Shown here: piece after piece, positions 38,486 to 46,959 of the stretch | Numbering within the stretch: position 1 is the first letter of the stretch | Layout: each line of letters starts with the position of its first letter | Source: Rhodovulum sulfidophilum | GTDB lineage: Bacteria > Pseudomonadota > Alphaproteobacteria > Rhodobacterales > Rhodobacteraceae | Length of the DNA: 64,000 nucleotides | NCBI GenBank assembly: GCA_003241785.1 | Contig: QFPW01000008.1 | Location: forward strand, 62,001-126,000 | Direction: 5' to 3' | Program-made: the position numbers and the translations under genes | Notes under the pieces: model-generated | Seen by the model: only the letters and a program-made list of their open reading frames with translations | Databases searched by the model: none | What the model was told of the DNA's origin: nothing

Positions 38486-39361
38486 TCAGCGGCCGGCGGT
38501 CTTCGCCACTTCGGCGGCGAAATCCTCGGTTTCCTTCTCGACGCCCTCGCCGACGGCGAGACGGGCGAATTCGATCACCTCGACGCCCGCTTCCTTCGCG
38601 GCCTGGCCGACGGTGATGTCGGGGTTCATCACGAACTTCTGCTTCAGGAGGGTGACCTCCTCGAAGAACTTGTTCATGCGGCCGACGATCATCTTCTCGA
38701 TCACCGCCTCGGGCTTGCCGCTCTCGCGGGCCTGCTCGGTCAGGATGTTCTTCTCGCGCTCGACCAGCGCCGGATCGAGATCGGCCTCGGAGAGCGAGGC
38801 GGGCGAGGTCGCGGCGATGTGCATCGCGATCTGCTTGCCGATGCCGTTGTCCGCGCCCTTCAGCGCGACGACGACGCCGATCTTGCCGAGACCGTCGGCG
38901 ACCGCGTTGTGGACATAGGCCGCGACGACCTCGCCCTCGACGGCGGCCATGCGGCGCACGTGCAGGTTCTCGCCGATCGTCGAGATCTTCTCGGTGACGG
39001 TCTCCTCGACGGTCTTGTCGCCGAGCTTCGCGCCCTTCAGCGCCTCGAGGTCGGAGACGCTCGTCGCCACCTCGGCGATCGCGCGGACGGTCGCCTGGAA
39101 GTCGGAGTTGCGCGCGACGAAATCGGTCTCGGAGTTGACCTCGACGATCACGCCGACGCCGTCCTTGACCGCGACGCCGACGAGGCCCTCGGCCGCCGTG
39201 CGGCCCGACTTCTTCGCGGCCTTCGCGAGACCCTTGGTCCGCAGCCAGTCGATCGCGGCCTCCATGTCGCCCGCGGTCTCGGTCAGCGCCTTCTTGGCGT
39301 CCATCATCCCCGCGCCCGAAACGTCGCGCAGTTCCTTCACCATCGTCGCGGTGATCGTCAT
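38486..39361 (-). CDS. tsf: Translation elongation factor Ts
   Basis: 291-aa nucleotide-exchange factor for EF-Tu. The N-terminal UBA-like domain reads VKELRDVSGAGMMDAKKAL; NSETDFVARN is the Ts signature, and HIAATSP continues the core. AGGAG precedes two adjacent ATGs (39364 and 39361); the second is listed. Forms the conserved rpsB-tsf pair with 100 nt between, and ends at a strong terminator. Confidence 0.97.
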   Translation of the reverse strand: MTITATMVKELRDVSGAGMMDAKKALTETAGDMEAAIDWLRTKGLAKAAKKSGRTAAEGLVGVAVKDGVGVIVEVNSETDFVARNSDFQATVRAIAEVATSVSDLEALKGAKLGDKTVEETVTEKISTIGENLHVRRMAAVEGEVVAAYVHNAVADGLGKIGVVVALKGADNGIGKQIAMHIAATSPASLSEADLDPALVEREKNILTEQARESGKPEAVIEKMIVGRMNKFFEEVTLLKQKFVMNPDITVGQAAKEAGVEVIEFARLAVGEGVEKETEDFAAEVAKTAGR

Positions 39362-39461
39362 CATCGCTCTCCTCAATAAGTGCGGACGCCGGCTGAGGCC
39401 GGCGTCCCGAATTCCCGCGGGCGGAGACTTAAGCCCCGCGCCGCGACGGTTCTGTGACGGC

Positions 39462-40235
39462 TTACGCCTCGGCCGGGTGCGGCTCCTCGGCGAATTCCTC
39501 GACCGGCGCCTCTTCCATCGCGCCGATGTCGATGCCGGCGGCGCCCATCTGCGAGGTCATGCCGTCGAGCGCCGCGCGGGCGATCAGGTCGCAGTAGAGC
39601 GCGATCGCGCGGGCCGCGTCGTCGTTGCCCGGGATCGGGTAGTCGATGCCGTCCGGCGAGGAGTTCGAGTCAAGCACCGCGATGACCGGGATGCCGAGCT
39701 TCTTCGCCTCGAGGATCGCGAGATCCTCCTTGTTCGTGTCGATCACGAAGATGAGGTCCGGAACGCCACCCATCTCGCGGATGCCGCCGAGCGACTTCTG
39801 CAGCTTGTCCTGCTCGCGCTCGAGGTTCAGCCGCTCCTTCTTGGTGAGGCCGCTCGCGCCCTGCTCGAGCTTCTCGTCGATCGACTTCAGCCGGGCGATC
39901 GAGTTCGAGACGGTCTTCCAGTTGGTGAGCGTGCCACCGAGCCAGCGGTGGTTCATGTAGTACTGCGCCGACCGCTCGGCGGCGTCGGCGACGGCCTTCT
40001 GCGCCTGGCGCTTGGTGCCGACGAAGAGGATGCGACCGCCCTTGGCGACCGACTGCTGCACGGCCTGTAGCGCCTGGTCGAGCATCGGCACGGTCTGCGT
40101 CAGGTCGATGATGTGGATGCCGTTGCGGTCGCCGTAGATGTACGGCGCCATGCGCGGGTTCCAGCGGTGGGTCTGGTGGCCGAAGTGAACGCCCGCTTCG
40201 AGCAGCTGGCGCAGAGTGAACTCGGGAAGAGCCAT
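39462..40235 (-). CDS. rpsB: 30S ribosomal protein S2
   Basis: 257 aa, starting MALPEFTLRQLLEAGVHFGHQT, with RWNPRMAPYIYGDRNGIHIIDL and RWLGGTLTNWKTV typical of S2. The acidic C-terminal tail (EEAPVEEFAEEPHPAEA) is common in alphaproteobacteria. First gene of rpsB-tsf. The 265-nt upstream region holds the hairpins that end the preceding small gene and probably the rpsB promoter, which I could not place. Confidence 0.98.
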   Translation of the reverse strand: MALPEFTLRQLLEAGVHFGHQTHRWNPRMAPYIYGDRNGIHIIDLTQTVPMLDQALQAVQQSVAKGGRILFVGTKRQAQKAVADAAERSAQYYMNHRWLGGTLTNWKTVSNSIARLKSIDEKLEQGASGLTKKERLNLEREQDKLQKSLGGIREMGGVPDLIFVIDTNKEDLAILEAKKLGIPVIAVLDSNSSPDGIDYPIPGNDDAARAIALYCDLIARAALDGMTSQMGAAGIDIGAMEEAPVEEFAEEPHPAEA

Positions 40236-40439
40236 TGTCCGTCTTACCTTTCCGGTTTCGCCTCGACGGGGAGAAGAGCCTCTCGGCCCAACCGGTGGAC
40301 GCCCGGGGATGTCTCCCCCGAGGCGCCGCGCCCCCGCCTGTGGATTGAATGGAGCGCCCCATAGAAGGTTTCCGGGCGGAAGGCAAGCCCCGTCGCCTCG
40401 GCAGGTATCCGGTCCCGCGCCCCGGCCCCGAAACGGCAA

Positions 40440-40496
40440 GGAGGGCGGCCGGGTGGCCGCCCTCCTCTCCCCTCGGCTTCCCGCGCCCGGGAAGCC
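40440..40496 (-). terminator. Two tandem hairpins after the small secreted protein gene
   Basis: Stem 40475-40496 (GGCTTCCC/GGGAAGCC) directly after the stop codon, then 40440-40465 (GGAGGGCGGCC/GGCCGCCCTCC, loop of 4). The second ends in TT on the minus strand. They probably separate this gene's transcript from rpsB. Confidence 0.65.
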
Positions 40497-40500
40497 TCGC

Positions 40501-40779
40501 TCAGTTCGACTGCGAGTCCGGCGCGCGGCCGAGCACCGCCTCGATCTGGCGCTGCATGTCCTGGCGATCGCCACCCGCGCCGGTGATCAGCTTGATCTCC
40601 TGAAGCTGCTTCAGCGTCAGGGTCGAGGTGTCGATCCCGTTGATGCCGTTCTGCGCGAGATCGGCGTTCACCTGGTCCTCGATCATGTTGATGTCGGTGT
40701 TCTGGGCGTATCCGACGCTCGCCAGCGGGGCGGCCGCCAGTACCGCGGCGGTAACGAGCGTGATGAACGAGCGTTTCAT
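40501..40779 (-). CDS. Small secreted protein, paralogue 1
   Basis: 92 aa with a signal peptide (MKRSFITLVTAAVLAAAPLASVGYAQ, cut near YAQ). The mature ~66 residues are acidic, with LTLKQLQEIKLITGAGGDRQ as the core. It is a tandem paralogue of the gene at 40920-41201: 45 of 66 aligned mature residues are identical by my count. I know no family name. A GGAAC/CGGTT element lies ~105 nt upstream. Confidence 0.75.
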   Translation of the reverse strand: MKRSFITLVTAAVLAAAPLASVGYAQNTDINMIEDQVNADLAQNGINGIDTSTLTLKQLQEIKLITGAGGDRQDMQRQIEAVLGRAPDSQSN

Positions 40780-40882
40780 GTCGTGCTCCCTTGCGCACAA
40801 TTTCCAGTCAGCCGACCCTTTCGCCGCCGTTTCGCGCCATCCTTTCGGCGCGAACCGGTTCGGCGTCGTCGGTCGTCTCTAA

Positions 40883-40907
40883 AACCGTTCCGTGCCCGGA
40901 AGGTTCC
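40883..40907 (-). promoter_or_regulatory. GGAAC...CGGTT promoter-like element of paralogue 1
   Basis: Minus strand GGAACCTTCCG starts at 40907; CGGTTTT ends at 40881. GGAAC and CGGTT are 15 nt apart, the same as in the element before paralogue 2. Resembles an ECF/EcfG-type promoter, or a GGAA-CC-TTCC operator. Confidence 0.5.
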
Positions 40908-40919
40908 GCCGGAGTGGCC

Positions 40920-41201
40920 TCAGCTCGACTGGGAGCCCGGCGCGCGGCCGAGGATCGCGTTGATCTGGTTCTGGACCTCCTGGCGGTCGCCGCCGCTGCC
41001 GGTGACGAGCTTGATCTCCTGGAGCTGCTTCAGCGTCAGCGTGGTCACGTCGACGCCGTTGATCCCGGCCTGGGCGAGGTCGGTATTCACCTCGGCCTCG
41101 ATCGCGCTCATGTTGGTCGGCGGCGCGGCGCAGGCGGCGGCCAGCAGCGGCGCGGCGGCGACGAGGCCCAGGGCGATCATTCTGGTCACGGAGCGTTCCA
41201 T
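40920..41201 (-). CDS. Small secreted protein or lipoprotein, paralogue 2
   Basis: 93 aa. The signal sequence (MERSVTRMIALGLVAAAPLLAAACA) ends in AAAC, which could be a weak lipobox or a normal cleavage site; paralogue 1 has no cysteine there. The mature part shares LTLKQLQEIKL, GGDRQ and LGRAP with paralogue 1. The ATG at 41201 sits 9 nt after AGAGGG; the ATG at 41210 would touch that site. Function unknown. Confidence 0.75.
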   Translation of the reverse strand: MERSVTRMIALGLVAAAPLLAAACAAPPTNMSAIEAEVNTDLAQAGINGVDVTTLTLKQLQEIKLVTGSGGDRQEVQNQINAILGRAPGSQSS

Positions 41202-41288
41202 TCTCAACATCCCTCTTGTTGATCCGTTCTCCCGCCGGGAGGCGGCGATCATTGGCACCGCGAATGGTTGAATTCGCAGTAGGCTCAA

Positions 41289-41313
41289 AACCGCCGGCCT
41301 CTCGGAAGGTTCC
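41289..41313 (-). promoter_or_regulatory. GGAAC...CGGTT promoter-like element of paralogue 2
   Basis: Minus strand GGAACCTTCCG from 41313, CGGTTTT from 41293: the same boxes and the same 15-nt spacing as before paralogue 1, while the spacer itself differs. Conservation of the ends but not the middle argues for function over mere recent duplication. Confidence 0.5.
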
Positions 41314-41337
41314 CGGATCAGCGCGGGAACGCCGGTT

Positions 41338-42678
41338 TCAGGCGAACTTCACGACCTCGGCCTCGATCTCGCCGAGGATCTCGCTCAGGAGGCCCGGGTC
41401 CTCGCATTCGCCCATGATCCGGACCAGGGGCTCGGTCCCGGACTTGCGGATCAGCAGGCGGCCGTGGCCGTTGATCCGCGCCTCGCCCGCGGCGATGGCG
41501 GCCTTGACGCTCGCGGCCTCGAGCGGCGCCGCGCCCTTCGCGTAGCGCACGTTGCGCAGCGTCTGCGGATAGGCGTGGAACACCTGGGCGAGCGCGCTCG
41601 CGGGCCTGCCGGTCTCGACCATCGCGCCGAGAAACTGCAGCGCCGCGATCATCCCGTCCCCCGTCGTGACATAGTCGGTCATCACGATATGGCCCGACTG
41701 CTCGCCCCCGAGGTTGTAGCCGCCCGCCCGCATCGCCTCGACCACGTAGCGGTCGCCGACCGCGGTGCGCAGGAGCCGGAGCCCCTGCCCCGCGAGATGC
41801 CGCTCGAGCCCGAGGTTCGACATCACGGTCGCGACCAGCGTGCCCCTGGCGAGCCGCCCCTCCGCCGCCCAGCGGTCGGCGATCAGCGCCATGATCTGGT
41901 CGCCGTCCGCGACCACGCCCTTCTCGTCGATGATCATCACCCGGTCGGCGTCGCCGTCGAGGCTGATGCCGAGATCGGCGCCATGCGCCACCACCGCCTC
42001 GGCGGCGAGGCTCGGATGGGTCGAGCCGCAGTCCTTGTTGATGTTGAACCCGTTCGGCCGCACCGCGAGCGGCACCACCTCGGCGCCGAGCTCCCAGAGC
42101 ACCTCGGGCGCGGTGCGATAGGCGGCGCCGTTGGCGCAGTCGACCACGATCTTCAGCCCGTCGAGCCGGAGCCCGCGCGGGAAGGTGGTCTTGGCGAATT
42201 CCATGTAGCGGCCGCGGCCGTCGTCGATGCGGGTGGCGCGGCCGATCTCGGCGGGCTCGGCCAGCGCGGGATCGGCGTCGAGCAGCGCCTCGATCGCCTC
42301 CTCGTCCTCGTCGGAGAGCTTGAACCCGTCGGGGCCGAAGAACTTGATGCCGTTGTCCTGGAACGGATTGTGCGAGGCCGAGATCATCACCCCGAGATCG
42401 GCGCGCATCGAATGGGCGAGAAAGCCCACGGCCGGCGTCGGCACCGGCCCGACGAGGAAGACGTCCATGCCGACAGAGGTGAAGCCCGCCGTCAGCGCGT
42501 TCTCGATCATGTAGCCCGAGCGCCGCGTGTCCTTGCCGATCACCGCGCGATGCGCGTGGGCCCCGGTCTTGAAGAACCGCCCCGCCGCCTGGCCGAGCCG
42601 GAGCGCCATCTCGGCCGTCATCGGCTCGTCGTTCGCGCGTCCGCGCACCCCGTCCGTCCCGAAGAACTTCCGCGCCAT
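41338..42678 (-). CDS. glmM: Phosphoglucosamine mutase
   Basis: 446-aa enzyme converting glucosamine-6-phosphate to glucosamine-1-phosphate for UDP-GlcNAc. It starts MARKFFGTDGVRG; the phosphoserine is Ser102 in ISASHNP, the Mg loop is DGDADR, and RKSGTEPLVR binds phosphate. Last gene of the folB-gph-folP-glmM run, 12 nt after folP, an order common in alphaproteobacteria. Confidence 0.97.
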   Translation of the reverse strand: MARKFFGTDGVRGRANDEPMTAEMALRLGQAAGRFFKTGAHAHRAVIGKDTRRSGYMIENALTAGFTSVGMDVFLVGPVPTPAVGFLAHSMRADLGVMISASHNPFQDNGIKFFGPDGFKLSDEDEEAIEALLDADPALAEPAEIGRATRIDDGRGRYMEFAKTTFPRGLRLDGLKIVVDCANGAAYRTAPEVLWELGAEVVPLAVRPNGFNINKDCGSTHPSLAAEAVVAHGADLGISLDGDADRVMIIDEKGVVADGDQIMALIADRWAAEGRLARGTLVATVMSNLGLERHLAGQGLRLLRTAVGDRYVVEAMRAGGYNLGGEQSGHIVMTDYVTTGDGMIAALQFLGAMVETGRPASALAQVFHAYPQTLRNVRYAKGAAPLEAASVKAAIAAGEARINGHGRLLIRKSGTEPLVRIMGECEDPGLLSEILGEIEAEVVKFA

Positions 42679-42690
42679 GGTTCTCTCGCC

Positions 42691-43713
42691 CTATCGCCTC
42701 GCGTCGCCTTCCTCGATCGCGGTCCAGAGCGCGACCGCCTGCCGGGTTTCGGCGACATCGTGTACTCGTAGCATCTGCGCGCCGAGGCGCAATCCCTGCA
42801 GTCCGGCGGCGATCGAGCCCGGCACCCGGTCGGCCGGGTTCGGCGCGTGCCCGAGCGCGCCGATGAACCGCTTGCGCGAGACGCCGAGCAGGATCGCGCA
42901 GCCGAGGTCGTGGAAGGCCGCGAGTCCCCGGAGCAGCGCGAGATTATGCGCGACGCTCTTGCCGAAGCCGATGCCGGGATCGACCAGGATGCGCGCCCGC
43001 GGGATGCCGGCCGCGACGCAGGCCTCGACCCGGGCGGCGAGATAGGCGTGCACTTCGGACAGCACATCGTCGTAGCGCGGCGCCTCCTGCATCGTGCGCG
43101 GGTCGCCCCGCGCGTGCATCAGGCAGACCGCGACGCCGGTCCCGGCGGCGAGCGCGAGGCTCTCGGGATCATGCTCGAGCGCCGAGACGTCGTTGAAGAG
43201 GTCGGCGCCGGCGGTGATCGCGGCGCGCGCCGTGGCGGCGTTACGGGTATCGACCGAGATCGGCGCGGCGATGCCCTCCTCGCGCAGCGCCTCGATCACC
43301 GGGACGACGCGGGCGATCTCCTCCTCGGCCGGCACCGGGATGGCCCCGGGCCGGGTCGACTCGCCGCCGATGTCGAGCATGTCCGCGCCGGCCGCGACCA
43401 GCGCGCGCGCCTGGACCAGCGCGTCGGCGCGGGCGAGGAAGCGGCCGCCGTCCGAGAAGCTGTCCGGCGTCACGTTCAGGACCGCCATGATCCGCGGCCG
43501 GTCGAGCGCCAGCCCCGCGATCGGCGCGCGCGGCTGGGTCAGGCGGGCGCGCGCCGAGGCGGGCAGCGCGGAGGCGGCGACCAGCCGGGGCGGCTGGCCC
43601 GCCCGGTGCTCCGCCACCGTCGCGAAGAAGAGCGGCCCGCCGGCGAGCGGCAGCGCCTCGGCCGGCCAGGGCGGGCCGGCGAGCGGGATCGGCCGGTAGA
43701 CCACCGACGTCAT
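42691..43713 (-). CDS. folP: Dihydropteroate synthase
   Basis: 340-aa TIM-barrel enzyme joining p-aminobenzoate to dihydropterin pyrophosphate. Motifs: MAVLNVTPDSFSDGG, DIGGESTRPGA, VDPGIGFGKS and LGVSRKRFIG. An extra N-terminal ~70 residues (MTSVVYRPIPLAGPPWPAEAL onward) precede the barrel; such extensions occur in alphaproteobacteria and their role is unknown. The ATG overlaps the phosphatase stop by ATGA. Confidence 0.96.
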   Translation of the reverse strand: MTSVVYRPIPLAGPPWPAEALPLAGGPLFFATVAEHRAGQPPRLVAASALPASARARLTQPRAPIAGLALDRPRIMAVLNVTPDSFSDGGRFLARADALVQARALVAAGADMLDIGGESTRPGAIPVPAEEEIARVVPVIEALREEGIAAPISVDTRNAATARAAITAGADLFNDVSALEHDPESLALAAGTGVAVCLMHARGDPRTMQEAPRYDDVLSEVHAYLAARVEACVAAGIPRARILVDPGIGFGKSVAHNLALLRGLAAFHDLGCAILLGVSRKRFIGALGHAPNPADRVPGSIAAGLQGLRLGAQMLRVHDVAETRQAVALWTAIEEGDARR

Positions 43714-44378
43714 GAGGCGGCGGCCGCCGGCAGCAGGCGGGACACGAGCTCCGGCAGCTCGTCGAAATGCTCGAAGCGCCCGGCGACCGGGACGCTGTCG
43801 TCCGGCAGCTCGCCATAGCCGTCGAGGCGCAGCAGGAAGGGGACCTTCGCCGCCCGCGCCACCTGCGCGTCGATCAGCGTGTCGCCGATCATCACGCCCG
43901 GCCCCTCGGGAAGCTGCGCCGCGGCGTGGAAGAACATGCGGGGATCGGGCTTCAGCACGTCGAGGCTGTCGCCGCCGGTCAGGCCGCTGATCGGCGGCAT
44001 CAGCCGGAGACCCTCGAGGATCGCCCGCGCCGGTCCGGTCGGCTTCTGCGTGCAGACGGCGAGCCCGTGTCCGGCCGCGGTCAGCGCGATCAGCGCGCGG
44101 CGCAGCCCCGGATAGGCGGTGGTGCCGGTGACCGGGTCGGCGGCGTAGATCGCGTGGTAGCGCGCCAGCGCCGGCTCGAGATCGTTGTCGGGCACGCCGC
44201 CGGTATGCTCGAGCAGCCGCTCGACGAGGACCCGCACCCCCCGGCCGACGAAGGACGAGCAGGTCGCCGGGTCGACCGGCGCGCGGCCGTAGTCGGCCAG
44301 CATCGCATTGGCGGCCGCGAGCATCGCGGGCAGCGAGTCGACGAGGGTGCCATCGAGATCGAAGATGAGACGGGCCAT
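43710..44378 (-). CDS. gph: HAD phosphatase, phosphoglycolate phosphatase-like
   Basis: 222-aa HAD-superfamily hydrolase. The nucleophile motif DLDGTLVDS opens the protein; CTQKPTGPAR is motif II region, KPDPRMFF the Lys, and VMIGDTLIDAQVA the metal-binding motif. Similar to Gph, which clears 2-phosphoglycolate. It lies between folB and folP with a 4-bp overlap to folP, so a role in removing phosphate from dihydroneopterin phosphate is worth considering. Confidence 0.85.
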   Translation of the reverse strand: MARLIFDLDGTLVDSLPAMLAAANAMLADYGRAPVDPATCSSFVGRGVRVLVERLLEHTGGVPDNDLEPALARYHAIYAADPVTGTTAYPGLRRALIALTAAGHGLAVCTQKPTGPARAILEGLRLMPPISGLTGGDSLDVLKPDPRMFFHAAAQLPEGPGVMIGDTLIDAQVARAAKVPFLLRLDGYGELPDDSVPVAGRFEHFDELPELVSRLLPAAAAS

Positions 44379-44390
44379 GGGTGTCCGGGG

Positions 44391-45296
44391 TCAGGAGGAG
44401 GAAGGGAAATCGGCGAGCGCGGCGGGATCGGCGAGCGGGGTCGCGCCCCGCGGCGCGTCCTCCCCCGCGATGGCGAAGGGCGCGCCGAGCTCGGCGGCGA
44501 GCCAGGCGGCGAGCGCCGCGGGATCGCTCGCGTCCGCCGCCGGGCGCACCCGCGCGTCGAGCACCATCTTGACCGGCGCCCAGATCGTCGGCCGTCCGCG
44601 ACGGGTCGCCCAGTCGAGCTCGGTCCGGGTGCCGATCACCTCGAAGCGCGGATCGCGCTCGGCGAGCATCCAGGCGGCGCGCTCGATCGCGAGCAGGCCG
44701 ACCCGGAGCCCGGCGTCGCTCGCCGCGGCGGGCTCGGGGCTCTCCGGCCCGAGGCAGAGCACCGGCGGTCGTTCGCGGCCCGCGCAGGCGTCGAGCCAGG
44801 CCGCCAGCTCGGGCGCCGCGAGCCTGGAGGGCAGGAATAGGACCAGCGGCGGCGCCCCGGGCGCGGCCGACGCCGGCTCGGCGGCGCGTGCGCGGACGAT
44901 CTCGACGCCGAGCGCGCCGGTCCCGCGGTCGAGCTTCTCGATCCGGACGAAGGCGCGCGCGGCGCGGCGGTCGGCGAGGCAGCGCGCGGCGATCCGCTCG
45001 GCGAGGGTCTCGAGCAGGTTCAGCCGCTCGGCGGCGAGCTCGGCCTCGATCGCCTCGGTAATGGTGTCGTAGGAGATGACGAGATCGACGTCGTCCCCCC
45101 GCGCGGCCTCGTGCGGCGCGACCTCCAGCACGACGTTGAAGCGCAGCCGCTGCGTCACGCCGCGCTCGGATCCGAAGGCGCCGATCTCGACCGCGCGGAC
45201 GTCGTCGCGCACCGAGATCCGGTCGAGCGGCTGGCCGCCCTCCGCCGCGCCCGCCCGTGCCTCGGGCGCCGCGAAGGCGATCATGGTCTCCTGCAT
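44391..45296 (-). CDS. folB: Dihydroneopterin aldolase with C-terminal kinase-like domain
   Basis: 301 aa. Residues ~22-140 are FolB (VRAVEIGAFGSERGVTQRLRF, ISYDTITEAI, NLLETLAERIA, VRIEKLDRG). The remaining ~150 residues (LFLPSRLAAPELAAW, LLAIERAAWMLAERDPRF, GRPTIWAPVKMVLDARVRP, AAWLAAELGAPFAIAGED) look like a reduced amino-acid-kinase fold, far longer than the ~120-aa E. coli FolB. It makes 6-hydroxymethyl-dihydropterin in folate synthesis. First gene of the folate-glmM run. Confidence 0.85.
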   Translation of the reverse strand: MQETMIAFAAPEARAGAAEGGQPLDRISVRDDVRAVEIGAFGSERGVTQRLRFNVVLEVAPHEAARGDDVDLVISYDTITEAIEAELAAERLNLLETLAERIAARCLADRRAARAFVRIEKLDRGTGALGVEIVRARAAEPASAAPGAPPLVLFLPSRLAAPELAAWLDACAGRERPPVLCLGPESPEPAAASDAGLRVGLLAIERAAWMLAERDPRFEVIGTRTELDWATRRGRPTIWAPVKMVLDARVRPAADASDPAALAAWLAAELGAPFAIAGEDAPRGATPLADPAALADFPSSS

Positions 45297-45494
45297 GCCG
45301 CCCCTCCCGGTCCGCGCCCGGCACGGCCGCCGGGCCTCCGTGTTAGCTCCCGGCGCGCGGGGTGGGAAGCGCGAATGCGGGAGGTTGCGCCCCACGGCGA
45401 CGGCTGGCTAACCTTCGCGAGATATCCTGCGCGCGACGGACCGCGACGGGAGGCGCCCCGCCGGGAGCGTCGGGCGGATCAGGCGGAGGTTCGG

Positions 45495-46109
45495 ATGGGA
45501 TGGGGACGCGGGCTCGGAGCGGCGCTCTGGCTTCTGGCGGGATCGGCGGCGTCGAGCGAACCCGCGCCCGCGCGCCTGCTCGCGCCGGTGAGCGCGGCGG
45601 CGCCCGATCCCCGGCTCTTCGCCGAGGCGATCCTGCTCGCCTCCAATGACGCGCGCGCCCGCGCGGGGCTGCCGCCGCTCGCCTATGACCCGGCGCTCGG
45701 CCAGGCGGCGGCCGCGCACGCGGCGAACATGGCGCGCCTGCGCATGCATGGCCATACGCTGCCCGTGGAGCAAGGCGCGCGCTACCGCGACCGGCTGGTG
45801 ATGTGGGGGGTGGTCTATCGAAGGGCGGGCGAGAACATCGCGCGCGGCAAGGCCTATCAGCTGCTCGACCGCCCGATCCGGGCCGGGGCCGAGGGATGCG
45901 CCTTCTTCTATTCCGATACCGGCGCGCCGGTGCCGATCCACAGCTATGCGAGCCTCGCCGCCGAGACGGTCGACCGCTGGCTCGCCTCGCCGCGGCACCG
46001 CGCCGCGCTGCTCTCGCCGCAATTCGGCCGGCTCGGCGCGGGAATCGGCGGCGACCCGGACGCCGCCGGGTGCGGCGACCTCTACATGGCGCAGACTTTC
46101 GCGGATTGA
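45495..46109 (+). CDS. Secreted CAP-domain (SCP-like) protein
   Basis: 204 aa with a signal peptide (MGWGRGLGAALWLLAGSAASS). The CAP domain includes LLASNDARARAGLPPLAYDPALGQAAAAHAANMA, MHGHTLP, AGENIARG, and HRAALLSPQFGRLGAGI. CAP proteins are extracellular with varied roles. GGAGG lies 6 nt before the ATG at 45495; the frame is open further upstream but without a signal peptide there. Confidence 0.85.
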   Translation: MGWGRGLGAALWLLAGSAASSEPAPARLLAPVSAAAPDPRLFAEAILLASNDARARAGLPPLAYDPALGQAAAAHAANMARLRMHGHTLPVEQGARYRDRLVMWGVVYRRAGENIARGKAYQLLDRPIRAGAEGCAFFYSDTGAPVPIHSYASLAAETVDRWLASPRHRAALLSPQFGRLGAGIGGDPDAAGCGDLYMAQTFAD

Positions 46110-46185
46110 GGCCCGGACCGAGGCGGCGTCGGCCGGTGCGAGATCGTCCCCGCGGCGGCGCCTCACACGCCGCGGGGACCGCTGC

Positions 46186-46959
46186 TCACCTCGAAGCGAC
46201 GCGGACCGGTCCGGACCGGTAGAAGGTGTGGCTGCCGATCTTGGCCGTGCGGGTCATCTTGCCGGCCCAGCTCGGCCGCACGCTGACCGCGTGGAAATGC
46301 GTGGCGCCGCCGGTGACGACCCGTTCGCGCCCGGCGAGCATCAGCGTCGCGAGCTTCTCGGCCCGCTCGCGCGACACCGCGCTGCGCATCACGTCCGGGT
46401 GGCCGTCGCAGGCATAGGAAAACTGGCAGGCCCGGCCCGCGGTGCCGACGCCCTGGTGCGTGACGCCGCAGACGCTCTTGGGATAAGCGGGGCTGTCGAC
46501 GCGGTTGAGGATCACCTCGGCGACGCCGATCTGGCCGGACAGCGGCTCGCCGCGGGACTCGAAATAGATCGCCTCGGCGAGGCACTTCCAGTCCGCGCCG
46601 CCGGTCGTGCTCGGAAGCGCGTCGAGCGCGGCGAAATTGAGCGTGCGCTGCTCGGCGGCGCCGACGAGCGCGCTCGCGGCGCCCGGATCGACGTTGCGCG
46701 TGGCGATCGTGACGGGCGGCGCCTTGGTGGCGGCCCCGGCGCGCATCGCCTGGGCGAAGGCCGCGAGCCGGGCCGAGCCGTCGCCGGCGAGGCGGGCGCG
46801 CTCCTGGCCCAGCGCCTGGGCCACGACCGCGGTCGGGACCGGCGCCTCGCTCGCGGGCTCGTTCGCGAGGGCGGGAGACAGCGTGAGGGCGGAGAGGAGG
46901 AAGGTGGAGGCGATCGCGATCAGGCGGGGGCGGAGGGCGGTCTTGGGGTGGCCGTTCAT
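46186..46959 (-). CDS. Cell-wall hydrolase, SleB/CwlJ family
   Basis: 257 aa with signal peptide (about 1-33, cut at ALA-NE). The C-terminal ~125 residues are a Hydrolase_2 domain: WKCLAEAIYFESRGEP with the catalytic Glu, VILNRVDSPAYP, CQFSYACDG, and GGATHFHAV. It is a predicted periplasmic peptidoglycan hydrolase. The ATG at 46959 is preceded by GGAAG. It converges on the CAP-domain gene. Confidence 0.87.
   Translation of the reverse strand: MNGHPKTALRPRLIAIASTFLLSALTLSPALANEPASEAPVPTAVVAQALGQERARLAGDGSARLAAFAQAMRAGAATKAPPVTIATRNVDPGAASALVGAAEQRTLNFAALDALPSTTGGADWKCLAEAIYFESRGEPLSGQIGVAEVILNRVDSPAYPKSVCGVTHQGVGTAGRACQFSYACDGHPDVMRSAVSRERAEKLATLMLAGRERVVTGGATHFHAVSVRPSWAGKMTRTAKIGSHTFYRSGPVRVASR

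Noticed and set aside
36204..38918. 904-codon plus-strand frame rich in His, Arg and Asp
   Set aside because: It runs antisense across the PEP mutase-like, SulP and tsf genes. The His/Arg/Asp bias is the complement of their codon pattern.
45111..45494. Extended N-terminus of the CAP-domain protein
   Set aside because: The open frame continues upstream antisense to folB, but the ribosome site and signal peptide both point to the ATG at 45495.
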